Source: Allobosea sp. UNC402CLCol (GTDB lineage Bacteria; Pseudomonadota; Alphaproteobacteria; Rhizobiales; Beijerinckiaceae). Taken from it: a stretch of 64,000 bases of DNA. How positions within the stretch are numbered: the stretch's first letter is position 1; each line of letters opens with the position of its first letter. Below are positions 35,872 through 45,279 of the stretch, in pieces. The notes under the pieces were generated by a model. It did not search any database, was not told where the DNA came from, and saw only the letters and a program-made list of their open reading frames with translations. A program made the translations under genes and the position numbers. The DNA is taken from the NCBI RefSeq assembly GCF_000745475.1, contig NZ_JQJJ01000010.1:434001-498000 (forward strand). Direction: 5' to 3'.

Positions 35872-37176
35872 ATGCGGGTTCTCGTGATATCGCACGCCCA
35901 TCCCTCGCTCTCGCTGGGCGGGGCGGAGGTGGCGTCCTACAACCTGCACAAGGGGCTGCAGGCGGGTGAGGGCATCGATTCCCATTATCTCGCCCGTGTC
36001 GGCGCGCCGACGCCGCGCCATGCCGGCACGGCGCTGATGAGCCTGCGCCAACGCGGCGGCGAGCTGCTCTACTACGCCGAGGATTACGATCACTTCCTGA
36101 TCTCCAACCGCGCCACGGAGGAGATCGAGCGCGACTTCGTCCGCGTGCTGCACGATCTGAAACCGGATGTGGTGCATTTCCACCACTTCATCGGGCTCGG
36201 GCTCGAATGCCTGTTCGCGGTGCGCGACGCGCTGCCCGATGCGCTGATCGTGGTTACCTTCCACGAATATCTCTCGATCTGCCACCATCACGGCCAGATG
36301 GTGAAGACCGGCGCTTTCAAGCTCTGCTACCGGGCCTCGCCGACCGACTGCAACGCCTGCTTTCCCGACATCTCGCCGGCCCGCTTCCTGGCGCGCGAGA
36401 CCTTCATCAAGGGCATGCTGGGGCTGGCCGACCATTTCGTCTCGCCGAGTCGCTTCCTCGTCGACCGCTATGTCGGCTGGGGACTGGCGGAGGAGCGCTT
36501 CTCGGTGATCGAGAACGGCATCGACGTGGCCAGCACCGCCCCGCCGCGGCCCCTGCCCGAAGGCAAGGAGCGGCGCTCGCGCTTCGCCTATTTCGGCCAG
36601 CTCACGCCCTATAAGGGCGCCGACGTGCTGATCGACGCGGTGACGCGCATTCCCGATTCCGTCTGGGGCGAGGATGCGATGCTGCTGGTCTATGGCGGCA
36701 ATCTGGAGCGCCAGCCGCAGGCCTATCAGGACAAGTTCGCCAAGCTGGTCGAGAGCGCCGGCCGGCGCGTGCGCTTCTGCGGCGCCTTCCAGAACCACGA
36801 GATGCCGAACCTGATGCGCTCGGTCGACTGGGTGGTGATGCCCTCGGTCTGGTGGGAGAACTCGCCGATCGTGATCCAGGAGGCGTTCTTCCATGGCCGC
36901 CCGATCCTGGCGAGCGCGCTTGGCGGCATGGCCGAGAAGATCACCGACGAGGTCGACGGCCTGCATTTCCGCGCTGGCAGCCCGGAGGATCTCGTCGATT
37001 GCATGGTCCGCTCCCTGACCGAGCCGGGGCTCTGGGAACGCCTGCGCGGCGGCATCACCCGGCCGATGAGCCATCGCGAATGCGCGCAGACGCATCTCGA
37101 TCTCTATCGCCGCCTCATCGCCGAACGCAGCCGCCCCGCGCAGGCGCGGCAAGACCCCGCGGCGATGATCGCCTGA
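35872..37176 (+). CDS. GT4-family glycosyltransferase, paralogue of the one at 31667
   Basis: 434 residues from ATG 35872 (GAGG nearby, two bases after the previous stop). N-terminal HAHPSLSLGGAEVASYNLHK, DVVHFHHFIGLGLECL, then HEYLSICHHHG with C152, C160 and C163 (CNACFP) in the same spacing as the paralogue. The C-terminal half has FAYFGQLTPYKGADVLIDAV and VWWENSPIVIQEAFFHGRPI. All GT4 landmarks are intact. The tandem with 31667 suggests two successive or alternative transfers onto the same glycan. Confidence 0.87.
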   Translation: MRVLVISHAHPSLSLGGAEVASYNLHKGLQAGEGIDSHYLARVGAPTPRHAGTALMSLRQRGGELLYYAEDYDHFLISNRATEEIERDFVRVLHDLKPDVVHFHHFIGLGLECLFAVRDALPDALIVVTFHEYLSICHHHGQMVKTGAFKLCYRASPTDCNACFPDISPARFLARETFIKGMLGLADHFVSPSRFLVDRYVGWGLAEERFSVIENGIDVASTAPPRPLPEGKERRSRFAYFGQLTPYKGADVLIDAVTRIPDSVWGEDAMLLVYGGNLERQPQAYQDKFAKLVESAGRRVRFCGAFQNHEMPNLMRSVDWVVMPSVWWENSPIVIQEAFFHGRPILASALGGMAEKITDEVDGLHFRAGSPEDLVDCMVRSLTEPGLWERLRGGITRPMSHRECAQTHLDLYRRLIAERSRPAQARQDPAAMIA

Positions 37177-37208
37177 AACCATAACGAGACAAAAGGGGAG
37201 ACCTGTCC

Positions 37209-38387
37209 ATGGCCCGCATCCTCGTCATCAGCCCCTCCGGGGAGGTCTACGACCATGACAATGTGCGCTGGTACGATTATGCCAATCTCGCCAGCCACAT
37301 CGATCACTATCACAATATTGGCGACGCCTTCGTCTTCGATTCCTCGCTGAAGCTGCTCAATTTCGAGACGCTCGACACCTTGCCGATCGACCATGTCGAT
37401 CCGGCGATGATCGACCGGCTCAACGCCGAATACGACTACGTCTTCCTGCGTGGCTCGAACTATGTCCATGCGGAGATGGACTGGGCACAGGCCCCGGATG
37501 TGCTGCGCCGGCTGAAGATCCCGGTCATCGCCTTCGGCATCGGCGCGCAGGCGCCGGTCAGCGGCAAGCTGGAGCTGAGCGAGGATAGCAAGACGGTCCT
37601 CAAGCTGATCGCGGATTCGACCGCCTCGCTCGGCGTGCGCGGGACCTATTCGGCCGAGGTTCTGAACGATCTCGGCATCCGCAATGTCCGCATCATCGGC
37701 TGCCCGACCGCGTTCCGGAACAACAATCCCGGTCTCGCGATCCGCCTGCCGCCGCTCGACCAGGTCAAGACCGCCGGCGTCACGCTCAGGCGCGAGGTTT
37801 CCAAGACCTATGCGCAGGACATCCAGCGCTATCTCACCTTCCACCGCGATCTGGTGAAGGCGATGGCGGATCGCTTCGAGGTCACGCTGATGTCGCAGGG
37901 CGAGGCCGAGGAGAAGAAGCTCGCGCTGGGCACGCCTGAGCAGAAGGCCGCGGCCATGGCGGCGCTCAAGGACAATGCCTGGGCGAGCAGCTGGTATCTC
38001 GATGAGCAGGTCGAGGGCCTTTATCGGAACCGCATGTTCTATTCCGACGTGGTCGCGGACTATGAGCGACTGGTGCGCGGGCTCGACCTCGTGCTCGGCT
38101 ACCGGCTGCACGGCAATCTGATGGCGCTCGCCAATGGCACGCCGTCGATCTACTTCACCTACGACAGCCGCACCGTCGAGTTCGCCGATACCTTCAAGAT
38201 CCCGAGCGTGGACGTCTTCTCCGGCCGTGACTTCCGGTTGGAGGAGTATTGGGACCAGTCCCGCTTCGACCGCTTCAACGCGGCTTACGCCCAGGTCTAC
38301 GGGCAGATGCGCGACTTCCTCGTCGAGAACCGCGTCGACAACAAGATGGTGCCGCGTGCGGCCGAGCCGCAGCGGAAGGTGGCATGA
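37209..38387 (+). CDS. Polysaccharide pyruvyltransferase-like protein
   Basis: 392 residues, ATG preceded by AAAGGGGAGA. Family features: an early VYDHDNVRWYDYANLASH, HNIGDAFVFDSSLKLL, FLRGSNYVHAEMDWAQ, the FGIGAQAP turn, LGVRGTYSAEVLNDLGI followed by GCPTAFRNN, and the late GLDLVLGYRLHGNLMALANG with the conserved RLHG. Members transfer pyruvate ketals to sugars (CsaB, WcaK) or are glycosyltransferase-like relatives. The GxRLHG motif is intact. A second copy lies at 39565. Confidence 0.82.
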   Translation: MARILVISPSGEVYDHDNVRWYDYANLASHIDHYHNIGDAFVFDSSLKLLNFETLDTLPIDHVDPAMIDRLNAEYDYVFLRGSNYVHAEMDWAQAPDVLRRLKIPVIAFGIGAQAPVSGKLELSEDSKTVLKLIADSTASLGVRGTYSAEVLNDLGIRNVRIIGCPTAFRNNNPGLAIRLPPLDQVKTAGVTLRREVSKTYAQDIQRYLTFHRDLVKAMADRFEVTLMSQGEAEEKKLALGTPEQKAAAMAALKDNAWASSWYLDEQVEGLYRNRMFYSDVVADYERLVRGLDLVLGYRLHGNLMALANGTPSIYFTYDSRTVEFADTFKIPSVDVFSGRDFRLEEYWDQSRFDRFNAAYAQVYGQMRDFLVENRVDNKMVPRAAEPQRKVA

Positions 38388-39568
38388 GGGGCGCCCGCAT
38401 CGCGCATCTCGCGCTGTCGGCGGCTTTCCTGCTGCTGGTGGCGCCTCTGGCCGCAGAGGCGCAGACGCCTGCCTATCGGCTCGAGGTCGCGCCCGACGCG
38501 AAGGAGGAGACGGTCGTCTCCTGGGCGCGCCAGCGTTGCGAGGAATGGGATCTGCCGGACGCGCCTCTGCGTGCCTTCCGCGACGACAAGGGCGAGGTCG
38601 TCGCCTTCGCCAGCCATTACCGCAGCCGCCCGTTGATTGGGGCCGACCTGTCCTCGATCCGCAAGAGCTGCGCCGTCTCCTTCGAGGCGAAGAACAGCGC
38701 CGATCCCAGCCAGTTCAGCGACAAGAGCTGGATCGCCGCGACCTGGACCGACGACGGACGCCATGTCCAGGCGCTGATCCATGCCGAATACCATGCCGAC
38801 AAGCATCCCGGGGCCTGCCGCTTCAAGGAGGCGATGAGCTGCTGGTACAACGTCGTCACCGCGGCCCAGTCGAACGATGGCGGGCGCAGCTTCAAGACCG
38901 ACGAGCCGCGCCCTCTCGTGGCGGCGCCGCCCTACAGGCAGGATGTCGACCAGGGCCGGCATCGCGGTTTCTTCAACCCCTCGAACATCGTCGAGAAGGA
39001 TGGCGCCTGGTATGCGCTGATCGCGACCACCGGCGGCGAGGGCCAGAAGAGCGGCGTCTGCCTGTTCCGGTCCACGGACATCAAGGATCCGACGAATTGG
39101 CGGGCCTTTGACGGGCAGGACTTCACGATTCCGGCGGTCGACCCCTACCGCGACGATCTGAGCCGGGCGCGGCCGTGCCAGCCGCTCAAGGAGCTGCCGA
39201 CCACGGTCGGTTCCGTCACCCGGCATGAGGCGAGCGGGACATGGCTCTCTCTCTTCCATCTCGGCCCGGATCCGCGCCAGAACATTGCGGGTGGCCGCGT
39301 CGCCTATAGCTGGTCAGACGATCTGATCCACTGGTCGCCGCTGCAGACGCTGCTCGTGCATCCGACGATGTGGAGCAAGGATTGCAGCGACCGGCTGCGC
39401 TACGGCTATGGCGCCATCGCCGATCCGCAATCGCGTTCGCGGAATTTCCAGACGACGGGCGACACCGCCTATCTGTTCATGACGCGGATGCACGTCACCG
39501 GCTGCAAGCTCGGCCCCGACCGCGACCTGGTTCGCCTGAAACTTCGTTTCGTCAAGGAGGGCCCATGA
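38384..39568 (+). CDS. Secreted beta-propeller-like protein, possible glycan-active enzyme
   Basis: 394 residues; ATG overlaps the previous stop. An N-terminal signal peptide (IAHLALSAAFLLLVAPLAAEA) ends near residue 27. The mature part has repeated blade-like patterns with aromatic and Asp residues, such as FFNPSNIVEKDGAWYALIAT, TRHEASGTWLSLFHLG and VAYSWSDDLIHWSPLQTLL, like five-bladed GH43/GH32/sialidase-type propellers, and seven or more Cys. No family can be fixed by eye. It is the only exported enzyme-like product in the glycan cluster, so trimming or binding of the surface product is plausible but inferred. Confidence 0.6.
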   Translation: MRGARIAHLALSAAFLLLVAPLAAEAQTPAYRLEVAPDAKEETVVSWARQRCEEWDLPDAPLRAFRDDKGEVVAFASHYRSRPLIGADLSSIRKSCAVSFEAKNSADPSQFSDKSWIAATWTDDGRHVQALIHAEYHADKHPGACRFKEAMSCWYNVVTAAQSNDGGRSFKTDEPRPLVAAPPYRQDVDQGRHRGFFNPSNIVEKDGAWYALIATTGGEGQKSGVCLFRSTDIKDPTNWRAFDGQDFTIPAVDPYRDDLSRARPCQPLKELPTTVGSVTRHEASGTWLSLFHLGPDPRQNIAGGRVAYSWSDDLIHWSPLQTLLVHPTMWSKDCSDRLRYGYGAIADPQSRSRNFQTTGDTAYLFMTRMHVTGCKLGPDRDLVRLKLRFVKEGP

Positions 39569-41025
39569 ACGCGCCCGTGCTCTCGCCTGTCTCCGCCGTT
39601 TCGCTGGAGAACGCCATCAAGATCCTGCGCGCGACCACGAGCGAGGTCGTCGTCTCCGTCGACCGCCGGCCGGATGGGAGCTGGCCGGCGCTCAAGCTGA
39701 TGCTCGACGGGCAGGATTACGCGACGATCCAGCCCGGCGCGATCGTGACCGGCCACGCGCCCGTCGCCGAGTTGGCGATTCCGCTGCCGCGCCTGCCCGA
39801 GGGGCGCCTCCGCTCGATCGCGGTTGTCGATGCGGCGACGGGCACGCTCGCGCCCGGCTCGAATCTGCGTCCGATCCCGACCGAGACCAAGCTGCGCGCG
39901 CTGGTGATCTATCCGGCCGGCGAGGTCTACGACCACGACAAGGTGCGCTGGTACCGCGCGCCGATGGAGAAGCTGCTCAGCGACTATTTCAACATCGGCG
40001 ACATGATCGTCTATGATTCGACGCTGAAGCTCCTGCGCTATGCGCATCTGGAGCCGATGAAGATCATGGCGCCGACCGAGGCCGACATCGCGCGCTATGC
40101 CAACGAGTTCGATTTCATCTTCGTGCGCGGCTCGAACTTCATCCATGAGAGCATGGAATGGTTCCGCGCCGTCGAGGTGCTGGAGAAGGTGAAGCTGCCG
40201 ATCTACGCCATCGGCGTCGGCGCTCAGGCGAGCCAGAACCGCAGGATCGAGCTCCCCGAAGCTTCGAAGCGCTTCTGGTCGATCGTGGCCGAGCGCTCTG
40301 CCGCCATCGGCGTCCGTGGCGCCTTCAGTGCCGAGACCCTCAGGCAGAACGGCATCCGCAATGTCGAGGTGGTGGGCTGTCCCTCGATCTTCCGCACCCG
40401 CAACCGCGAGCTCCAGATCCGCGTTCCCGACCAGCGCGATATCCGCAAGGTCGCGTTCAGCCTGCGCCGCGAGTCCGACAAGAGCTACACCGCCGATCCG
40501 GAAGCCTATCTGCGCAACCAGAAGGCCGCCCTCCTCAAGGTCGACGACCAGAGCGAGATGGTCATGTCCTCGCATGGCGAGCAAGAGGAGAAGGCGTTCT
40601 TCCTGCGCGATGTCGCGGCCAAGGAGAAGGCGGTTGCCGAATTCGTCAAGACCGGCTGGTGGAGCGGGCCGGACGACGCCGCGATGCGCCGGATCTACGA
40701 GAAGCAGTTGTTCTCCTTCTTCGATGTCGAGCATTACGACGCCTTTGCCCGCTCGCAGGACCTTGCTGTCGGCTACCGCGTCCATGGCGTGCTGCCGGCC
40801 GTCGCGCATGGCGTGCCCGGCGTGCTCGTCGCCTATGACACGCGCAGCCAGGAGCTGGCCGAGACGCTGAAGATCCCGGTCGTGCCGGAAGCGGCCCTGG
40901 CCGAGGGCGGCTGGCGCGCGGTCTATCAGGAGGCGGCGCTGAACGGCCTGGCGAAGAGCTATGCCGGATCCTACGACCGGATGCGCAATTTCCTCGACCG
41001 GAACGGTATTCCCCACCGGATGTGA
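39565..41025 (+). CDS. Polysaccharide pyruvyltransferase-like protein with extra N-terminal domain
   Basis: 486 residues from ATG 39565 (AAGGAGGG upstream, four-base overlap). Residues 1-110 are an extra beta-rich domain (KLMLDGQDYATIQPGAIVTG) absent from the copy at 37209. From about 112 it parallels that copy: GEVYDHDKVRWYRAP, FNIGDMIVYDSTLKLL, FVRGSNFIHESMEWFR, IGVGAQASQ, IGVRGAFSAETLRQNGI and GCPSIFRTRN. The late motif is VGYRVHGVLPAVAHG, with RVHG where the first copy has RLHG. Likely a pyruvyltransferase or related glycan-modifying enzyme. Confidence 0.8.
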   Translation: MNAPVLSPVSAVSLENAIKILRATTSEVVVSVDRRPDGSWPALKLMLDGQDYATIQPGAIVTGHAPVAELAIPLPRLPEGRLRSIAVVDAATGTLAPGSNLRPIPTETKLRALVIYPAGEVYDHDKVRWYRAPMEKLLSDYFNIGDMIVYDSTLKLLRYAHLEPMKIMAPTEADIARYANEFDFIFVRGSNFIHESMEWFRAVEVLEKVKLPIYAIGVGAQASQNRRIELPEASKRFWSIVAERSAAIGVRGAFSAETLRQNGIRNVEVVGCPSIFRTRNRELQIRVPDQRDIRKVAFSLRRESDKSYTADPEAYLRNQKAALLKVDDQSEMVMSSHGEQEEKAFFLRDVAAKEKAVAEFVKTGWWSGPDDAAMRRIYEKQLFSFFDVEHYDAFARSQDLAVGYRVHGVLPAVAHGVPGVLVAYDTRSQELAETLKIPVVPEAALAEGGWRAVYQEAALNGLAKSYAGSYDRMRNFLDRNGIPHRM

Positions 41026-41122
41026 GGGCCGGGCGGGATCACGGCCGGCCCGCCTCGCAGGTCCGCAGGCCGGGAGAGCCAAGACTGCAAGCCTACGCGT
41101 TCTCACCAGTCAGGAGACGATC

Positions 41123-42157
41123 ATGAAGATCGAATATGATGCAGGCACGGCGCTTTCGATCATGCGCGGCAACCCCGTGCGCGGCTGGATTTCGGGCAAG
41201 CCGGAAAAGATGGCCAAGGAGCGCCTGACCACGGGCGCCTACCTCGCCATCGAGCACAAGCCGAAATTCAAGATCGACCCCTCCTGGCCGATCTTCACCA
41301 TGGGTTCGTGCTTTGCGCGCGAGGTCGAGAATATCCTGATGATGCGCGGCCTGCAGCTGCTGCTCAACGGTCACGGGGTGCCGGCCGAGCATTTCGAGAG
41401 CTGGAACGAGGAAAGCGGCCGTGGCGGCGGTGCCGACCGTGGCCAGCTCAGCCGGGGCGCGCTGAATAAATATTCGGTGCGCTCGATGACACACGAGCTC
41501 AAGCGCAGCCTACTCGGGGAAAGCTATCCGGACGATGGGCTGATCGAGCTCGCGCCCGGGCAATGGTTCGATCCGCAAGCCAGCGGGTTGCGATTGCTCG
41601 ATCGCGAGAACGCCTTTGCCAACCGCAAGCGCCTCGCGGCGGCGACCGCCCAGATCAAGCAGGCGCGCGTCTGCTTCTTCACGCTCGGCCTGACCGAGAC
41701 CTGGCTCGATGCGCAGACCGGCATCGCCATGAATGCGCATCCCGGGCCGAGCTGGCTGCAACGTATGCCGGAGCGCTTCCGCTTCGTGGACTACGGCTAC
41801 GATGCGACGCTCGCCGACATGGAGGAGATCATCGGGCTGATCCGCGAGCATTGCCATCCGGAGATGCGCTTCGTCGTCACGGTTTCGCCGGTGCCGTTCG
41901 GCGCGACCTTCAAGGACGCCGACGTCATCGTCGCCAACAGCGCCTCGAAATCGGTGCTGCGGGCGGTGGCGGAGGAGCTGTTCCGGCGCCACGATTTCGT
42001 CGACTACTTCCCGAGCTACGAGATCGTGCTCAACTCGCCGCGGCCGATCGCCTTCCAGGACGATCAGCTCCACATTGCCCGTGACATGGTCGCGCATGTG
42101 ATGACGACCTTCGAGAACGCCTATCTGGCGCCGCAGGAGCAGTCCCAGGCCGCCTGA
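41123..42157 (+). CDS. GSCFA-domain protein
   Basis: 344 residues from ATG 41123 (AGGAGA upstream). The name-giving motif is seen near residue 60: IFTMGSCFAREVENILMMRG. Further conserved-looking parts are LNKYSVRSMTHEL, FTLGLTETWLDAQTG and FVVTVSPVPFGATF, and a late His in FQDDQLHIARDM. The GSCFA family is related to SGNH esterases, with Ser in GSC and the late Asp/His as candidate catalytic residues. It may add or remove acyl groups on the glycan. It lies 97 bases after the previous gene, across a GC-rich inverted repeat (GGGCCGG/CCGGCCC, 41026-41051), and is the last gene of the cluster. Confidence 0.82.
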   Translation: MKIEYDAGTALSIMRGNPVRGWISGKPEKMAKERLTTGAYLAIEHKPKFKIDPSWPIFTMGSCFAREVENILMMRGLQLLLNGHGVPAEHFESWNEESGRGGGADRGQLSRGALNKYSVRSMTHELKRSLLGESYPDDGLIELAPGQWFDPQASGLRLLDRENAFANRKRLAAATAQIKQARVCFFTLGLTETWLDAQTGIAMNAHPGPSWLQRMPERFRFVDYGYDATLADMEEIIGLIREHCHPEMRFVVTVSPVPFGATFKDADVIVANSASKSVLRAVAEELFRRHDFVDYFPSYEIVLNSPRPIAFQDDQLHIARDMVAHVMTTFENAYLAPQEQSQAA

Positions 42158-42345
42158 CGAACGGACAGACCGTTACTGGAGCTGCTGGTCGCGGCTCCCA
42201 TCGCCGTCTTTCGGCTCGAGCTGAGGCGGACAGGCCCGGCTTCGTGTCTGCCGCCGCTAGCGGGCGTCAGACCCGGGACACCACGCGGCCTGCACTGGGT
42301 GGGGACCGGCGCGGGTGGTGGGGAGAAGGTCGCTGCGGCGGCGTC

Positions 42346-43563
42346 TCAGCCTGTCCTGAGCTTGACGATGTCGGCGGAGCCGCGCTGGCCGTCCGGCAGT
42401 GGCCGGATCTGGGCCAGGAACTCCGCTTCGTCCGAGCTGATCGCGACCTGGTCGCGGCCATTGCGCTTGGCCGCGTAGAGCGCCTTGTCGGCGTCGTGCA
42501 GCAAGGCGTCGAAATCGATGACGCTGTCTTCGGTATGGGCGACGCCCGCGCTGACGGTGCAGTCGAACGCGCCGGCGCTCCCGGTGAAATCGCGCTTGGC
42601 GAGGCGCGTGCGGATGCCTTCGGCGAGAATGGCGGCGGAGACGAGCGAGGTGCCGGGCATGAGCAGCGCGAATTCCTCGCCGCCGAGCCGTGCGGCCAGA
42701 TCCTGCGGGCGCGCAGAGAGGGTCAGGATTTCGCCGAAGGCGCGCAGGACGTCGTCACCGGCGAGGTGGCCATGGGCGTCGTTGATCATCTTGAAACGGT
42801 CGACGTCGAGGACGACCAGCGCGGCCGGTCCCTTGATCTCGCCTGCTAGGCGAGCGAGCAACGCGCGCCGGTTGAGCAGGCCGGTAAGGGGGTCGGTTTC
42901 CGCGTCGCGCTTGTGGCCACGCGCCAGCCGCGCCTGGTTGAGCGCGAGCGAGAGGGCACCGATGCCGGCAAGCGTGGTCAGGCAGATGCCGATATTGAGG
43001 TCTTCGGCCCAGTTCGCCGGAATTTGCGGCAGAACCCATTGGCCGTCCTGCAGCAGGAGGACGGCGCAGGGAACGAAGGACAGCCCGGTCAGGACGTAGA
43101 GGGCGGTGAGCAGCGCGATCATCAGCCGGGCTTCCGCGCGGCCGAGCCAGTAATCCCAGGCGGTGACGAGCAGGATGATCGTCGCCGCGGCATTGAGCAT
43201 GAGGATCGCGATGCCGTTGTAGCCGGCGAGCATGGGAACGGCCATGGCGACGGAGGAGGAGACCGCCATCACGACCATGCCGCGCCAGGGCAGAATTGCA
43301 GTGCGGAACTCGCGGCCGGCGCCGAAGACGAAGGCAAGGCCGATCAGCAGGATCGTATAGCCGGTGGCGCCGAGCGCCGGGGACATCGTCTTTCCATAGG
43401 CGCCATAGACCAGCACGCCGAGCGCCATCAGCGAGACGCCGATGGTCCAGGCCATCAGGAAGCGTTCCTTTTGCGAGACGAGCCAGCTTGCGAGGAACGC
43501 GGCCGCCAATCCGCAGCCGGAAAGGGTGAAGGCCGTCAGCAGCGAATGATAGTCCAGCGGCAC
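42346..43563 (-). CDS. Membrane-bound diguanylate cyclase (GGDEF)
   Basis: 405 residues. The first 210 hold about seven membrane helices (LTAFTLSGCGLAAAFLASWL onward). The GGDEF domain follows: DPLTGLLNRRALLARLAGE, VLDVDRFKMINDAHGHLAGD and the active-site loop GGEEF at residues 294-298, an accepted active variant. It makes cyclic di-GMP and so could influence the pili and surface glycans in the window. No receptor domain of known type precedes the catalytic part. It stands alone, convergent with the glycan cluster. Confidence 0.9.
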   Translation of the reverse strand: MPLDYHSLLTAFTLSGCGLAAAFLASWLVSQKERFLMAWTIGVSLMALGVLVYGAYGKTMSPALGATGYTILLIGLAFVFGAGREFRTAILPWRGMVVMAVSSSVAMAVPMLAGYNGIAILMLNAAATIILLVTAWDYWLGRAEARLMIALLTALYVLTGLSFVPCAVLLLQDGQWVLPQIPANWAEDLNIGICLTTLAGIGALSLALNQARLARGHKRDAETDPLTGLLNRRALLARLAGEIKGPAALVVLDVDRFKMINDAHGHLAGDDVLRAFGEILTLSARPQDLAARLGGEEFALLMPGTSLVSAAILAEGIRTRLAKRDFTGSAGAFDCTVSAGVAHTEDSVIDFDALLHDADKALYAAKRNGRDQVAISSDEAEFLAQIRPLPDGQRGSADIVKLRTG

Positions 43564-43699
43564 GGGCGACTCTGGATCAGGCAGCGAGATTCGCCCCGTT
43601 TATGGGGGCGGCGCCATTGCGAAACATTTAAACCGATAGAACAAACCCCACCCTGTTGCGAGGTCCGACTTGCTTATGCGCCGCGCGGACCGGTGGCCG

Positions 43700-44488
43700 T
43701 TACCGCGCCGCGCCGCCGGGCTTGCGTGCGACCAGCGCGAAGCGGGTCGAGGAAGCCAGGCGGATCGCGTCGTGCAGCGGGGCTGCCCGCTGCTGCTCGC
43801 GCACGACCTGATGGTAGTCGGCCGGCGTGATCCCGGTGAAGCCGGCGGCCGTCAGCATGGCTTCGAGACGCTCCCGTCCGAGTCCGTCCCTGAAATAGAA
43901 GCGGCTGGTGATCGAGGCGTGAGTGTCGGCGTCGATCTGGTGCACGGCCGCGCCGCGACGCTCGCGCAGCCAGGTGCCGAAGCGGTTGACGAGAGCCTGC
44001 CAGCGGGTGCGGTTGACCCAGTCGCCGTCGATGACCAGGAGCCGGCCGCCGGGCTTCAGCACGCGAAACCATTCGGCGAAGGCGGCCTCGGGATCGGTCA
44101 GCGTCCAGACGAGATGGCGCGTGATCAGCGCATCATAGCTCGCATCGTCGTCGAGTAGCCTTTCGGCGTCGCCGAGCAGGATGCGCGCGGCATTGCCGTG
44201 CTTGGCGCGGGCGCGCGCGATCATCGCCTCGGAGAAATCGAGCGCCGTGACGCGGTGGCCGAGCGACAGCAAGGCGCGCGTGATCTCGCCGGTGCCGCAG
44301 GCGAGGTCGAGCACGTCGAGCGGCGCCGGTCCGAAGGAATCGCGGATCAGCCGCTGGAAGGCGGCAAGCTCACGGTCTGACTTGATCGCATGGCCGTAGG
44401 AGAGGTCGAAGCTCTCGGCCCGCGCCGACCAATAGGCCCGGATCTCTTCCTTGAGGGAGAAATTGTCCTGCGGGTTCATGGCTGACAT
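43700..44488 (-). CDS. Class I SAM-dependent methyltransferase in the siderophore-import operon
   Basis: 262 residues. UbiE-like motifs: VLDLACGTGEITRALLSLG (motif I), ALDFSEAMIARARAKHG, DALITRHLVWTL and RVLKPGGRLLVIDGDW. The start (44488; a second ATG nine bases in) is just four bases after the stop of the ATPase gene, so it is the fourth cistron of the importer operon. Methyltransferases next to iron-chelate importers are known in several bacteria but their role is mostly unclear; modification of the imported chelator is one idea. Confidence 0.85.
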   Translation of the reverse strand: MSAMNPQDNFSLKEEIRAYWSARAESFDLSYGHAIKSDRELAAFQRLIRDSFGPAPLDVLDLACGTGEITRALLSLGHRVTALDFSEAMIARARAKHGNAARILLGDAERLLDDDASYDALITRHLVWTLTDPEAAFAEWFRVLKPGGRLLVIDGDWVNRTRWQALVNRFGTWLRERRGAAVHQIDADTHASITSRFYFRDGLGRERLEAMLTAAGFTGITPADYHQVVREQQRAAPLHDAIRLASSTRFALVARKPGGAAR

Positions 44489-44491
44489 GGC

Positions 44492-45277
<786 letters not shown>

Positions 45278-45279
45278 GC

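Noticed and set aside
41026..41051. GGGCCGG/CCGGCCC inverted repeat before the GSCFA gene as terminator
   Set aside because: It lacks a T-run and has a 12-base GC-rich loop; in such GC-rich DNA this can arise by chance.
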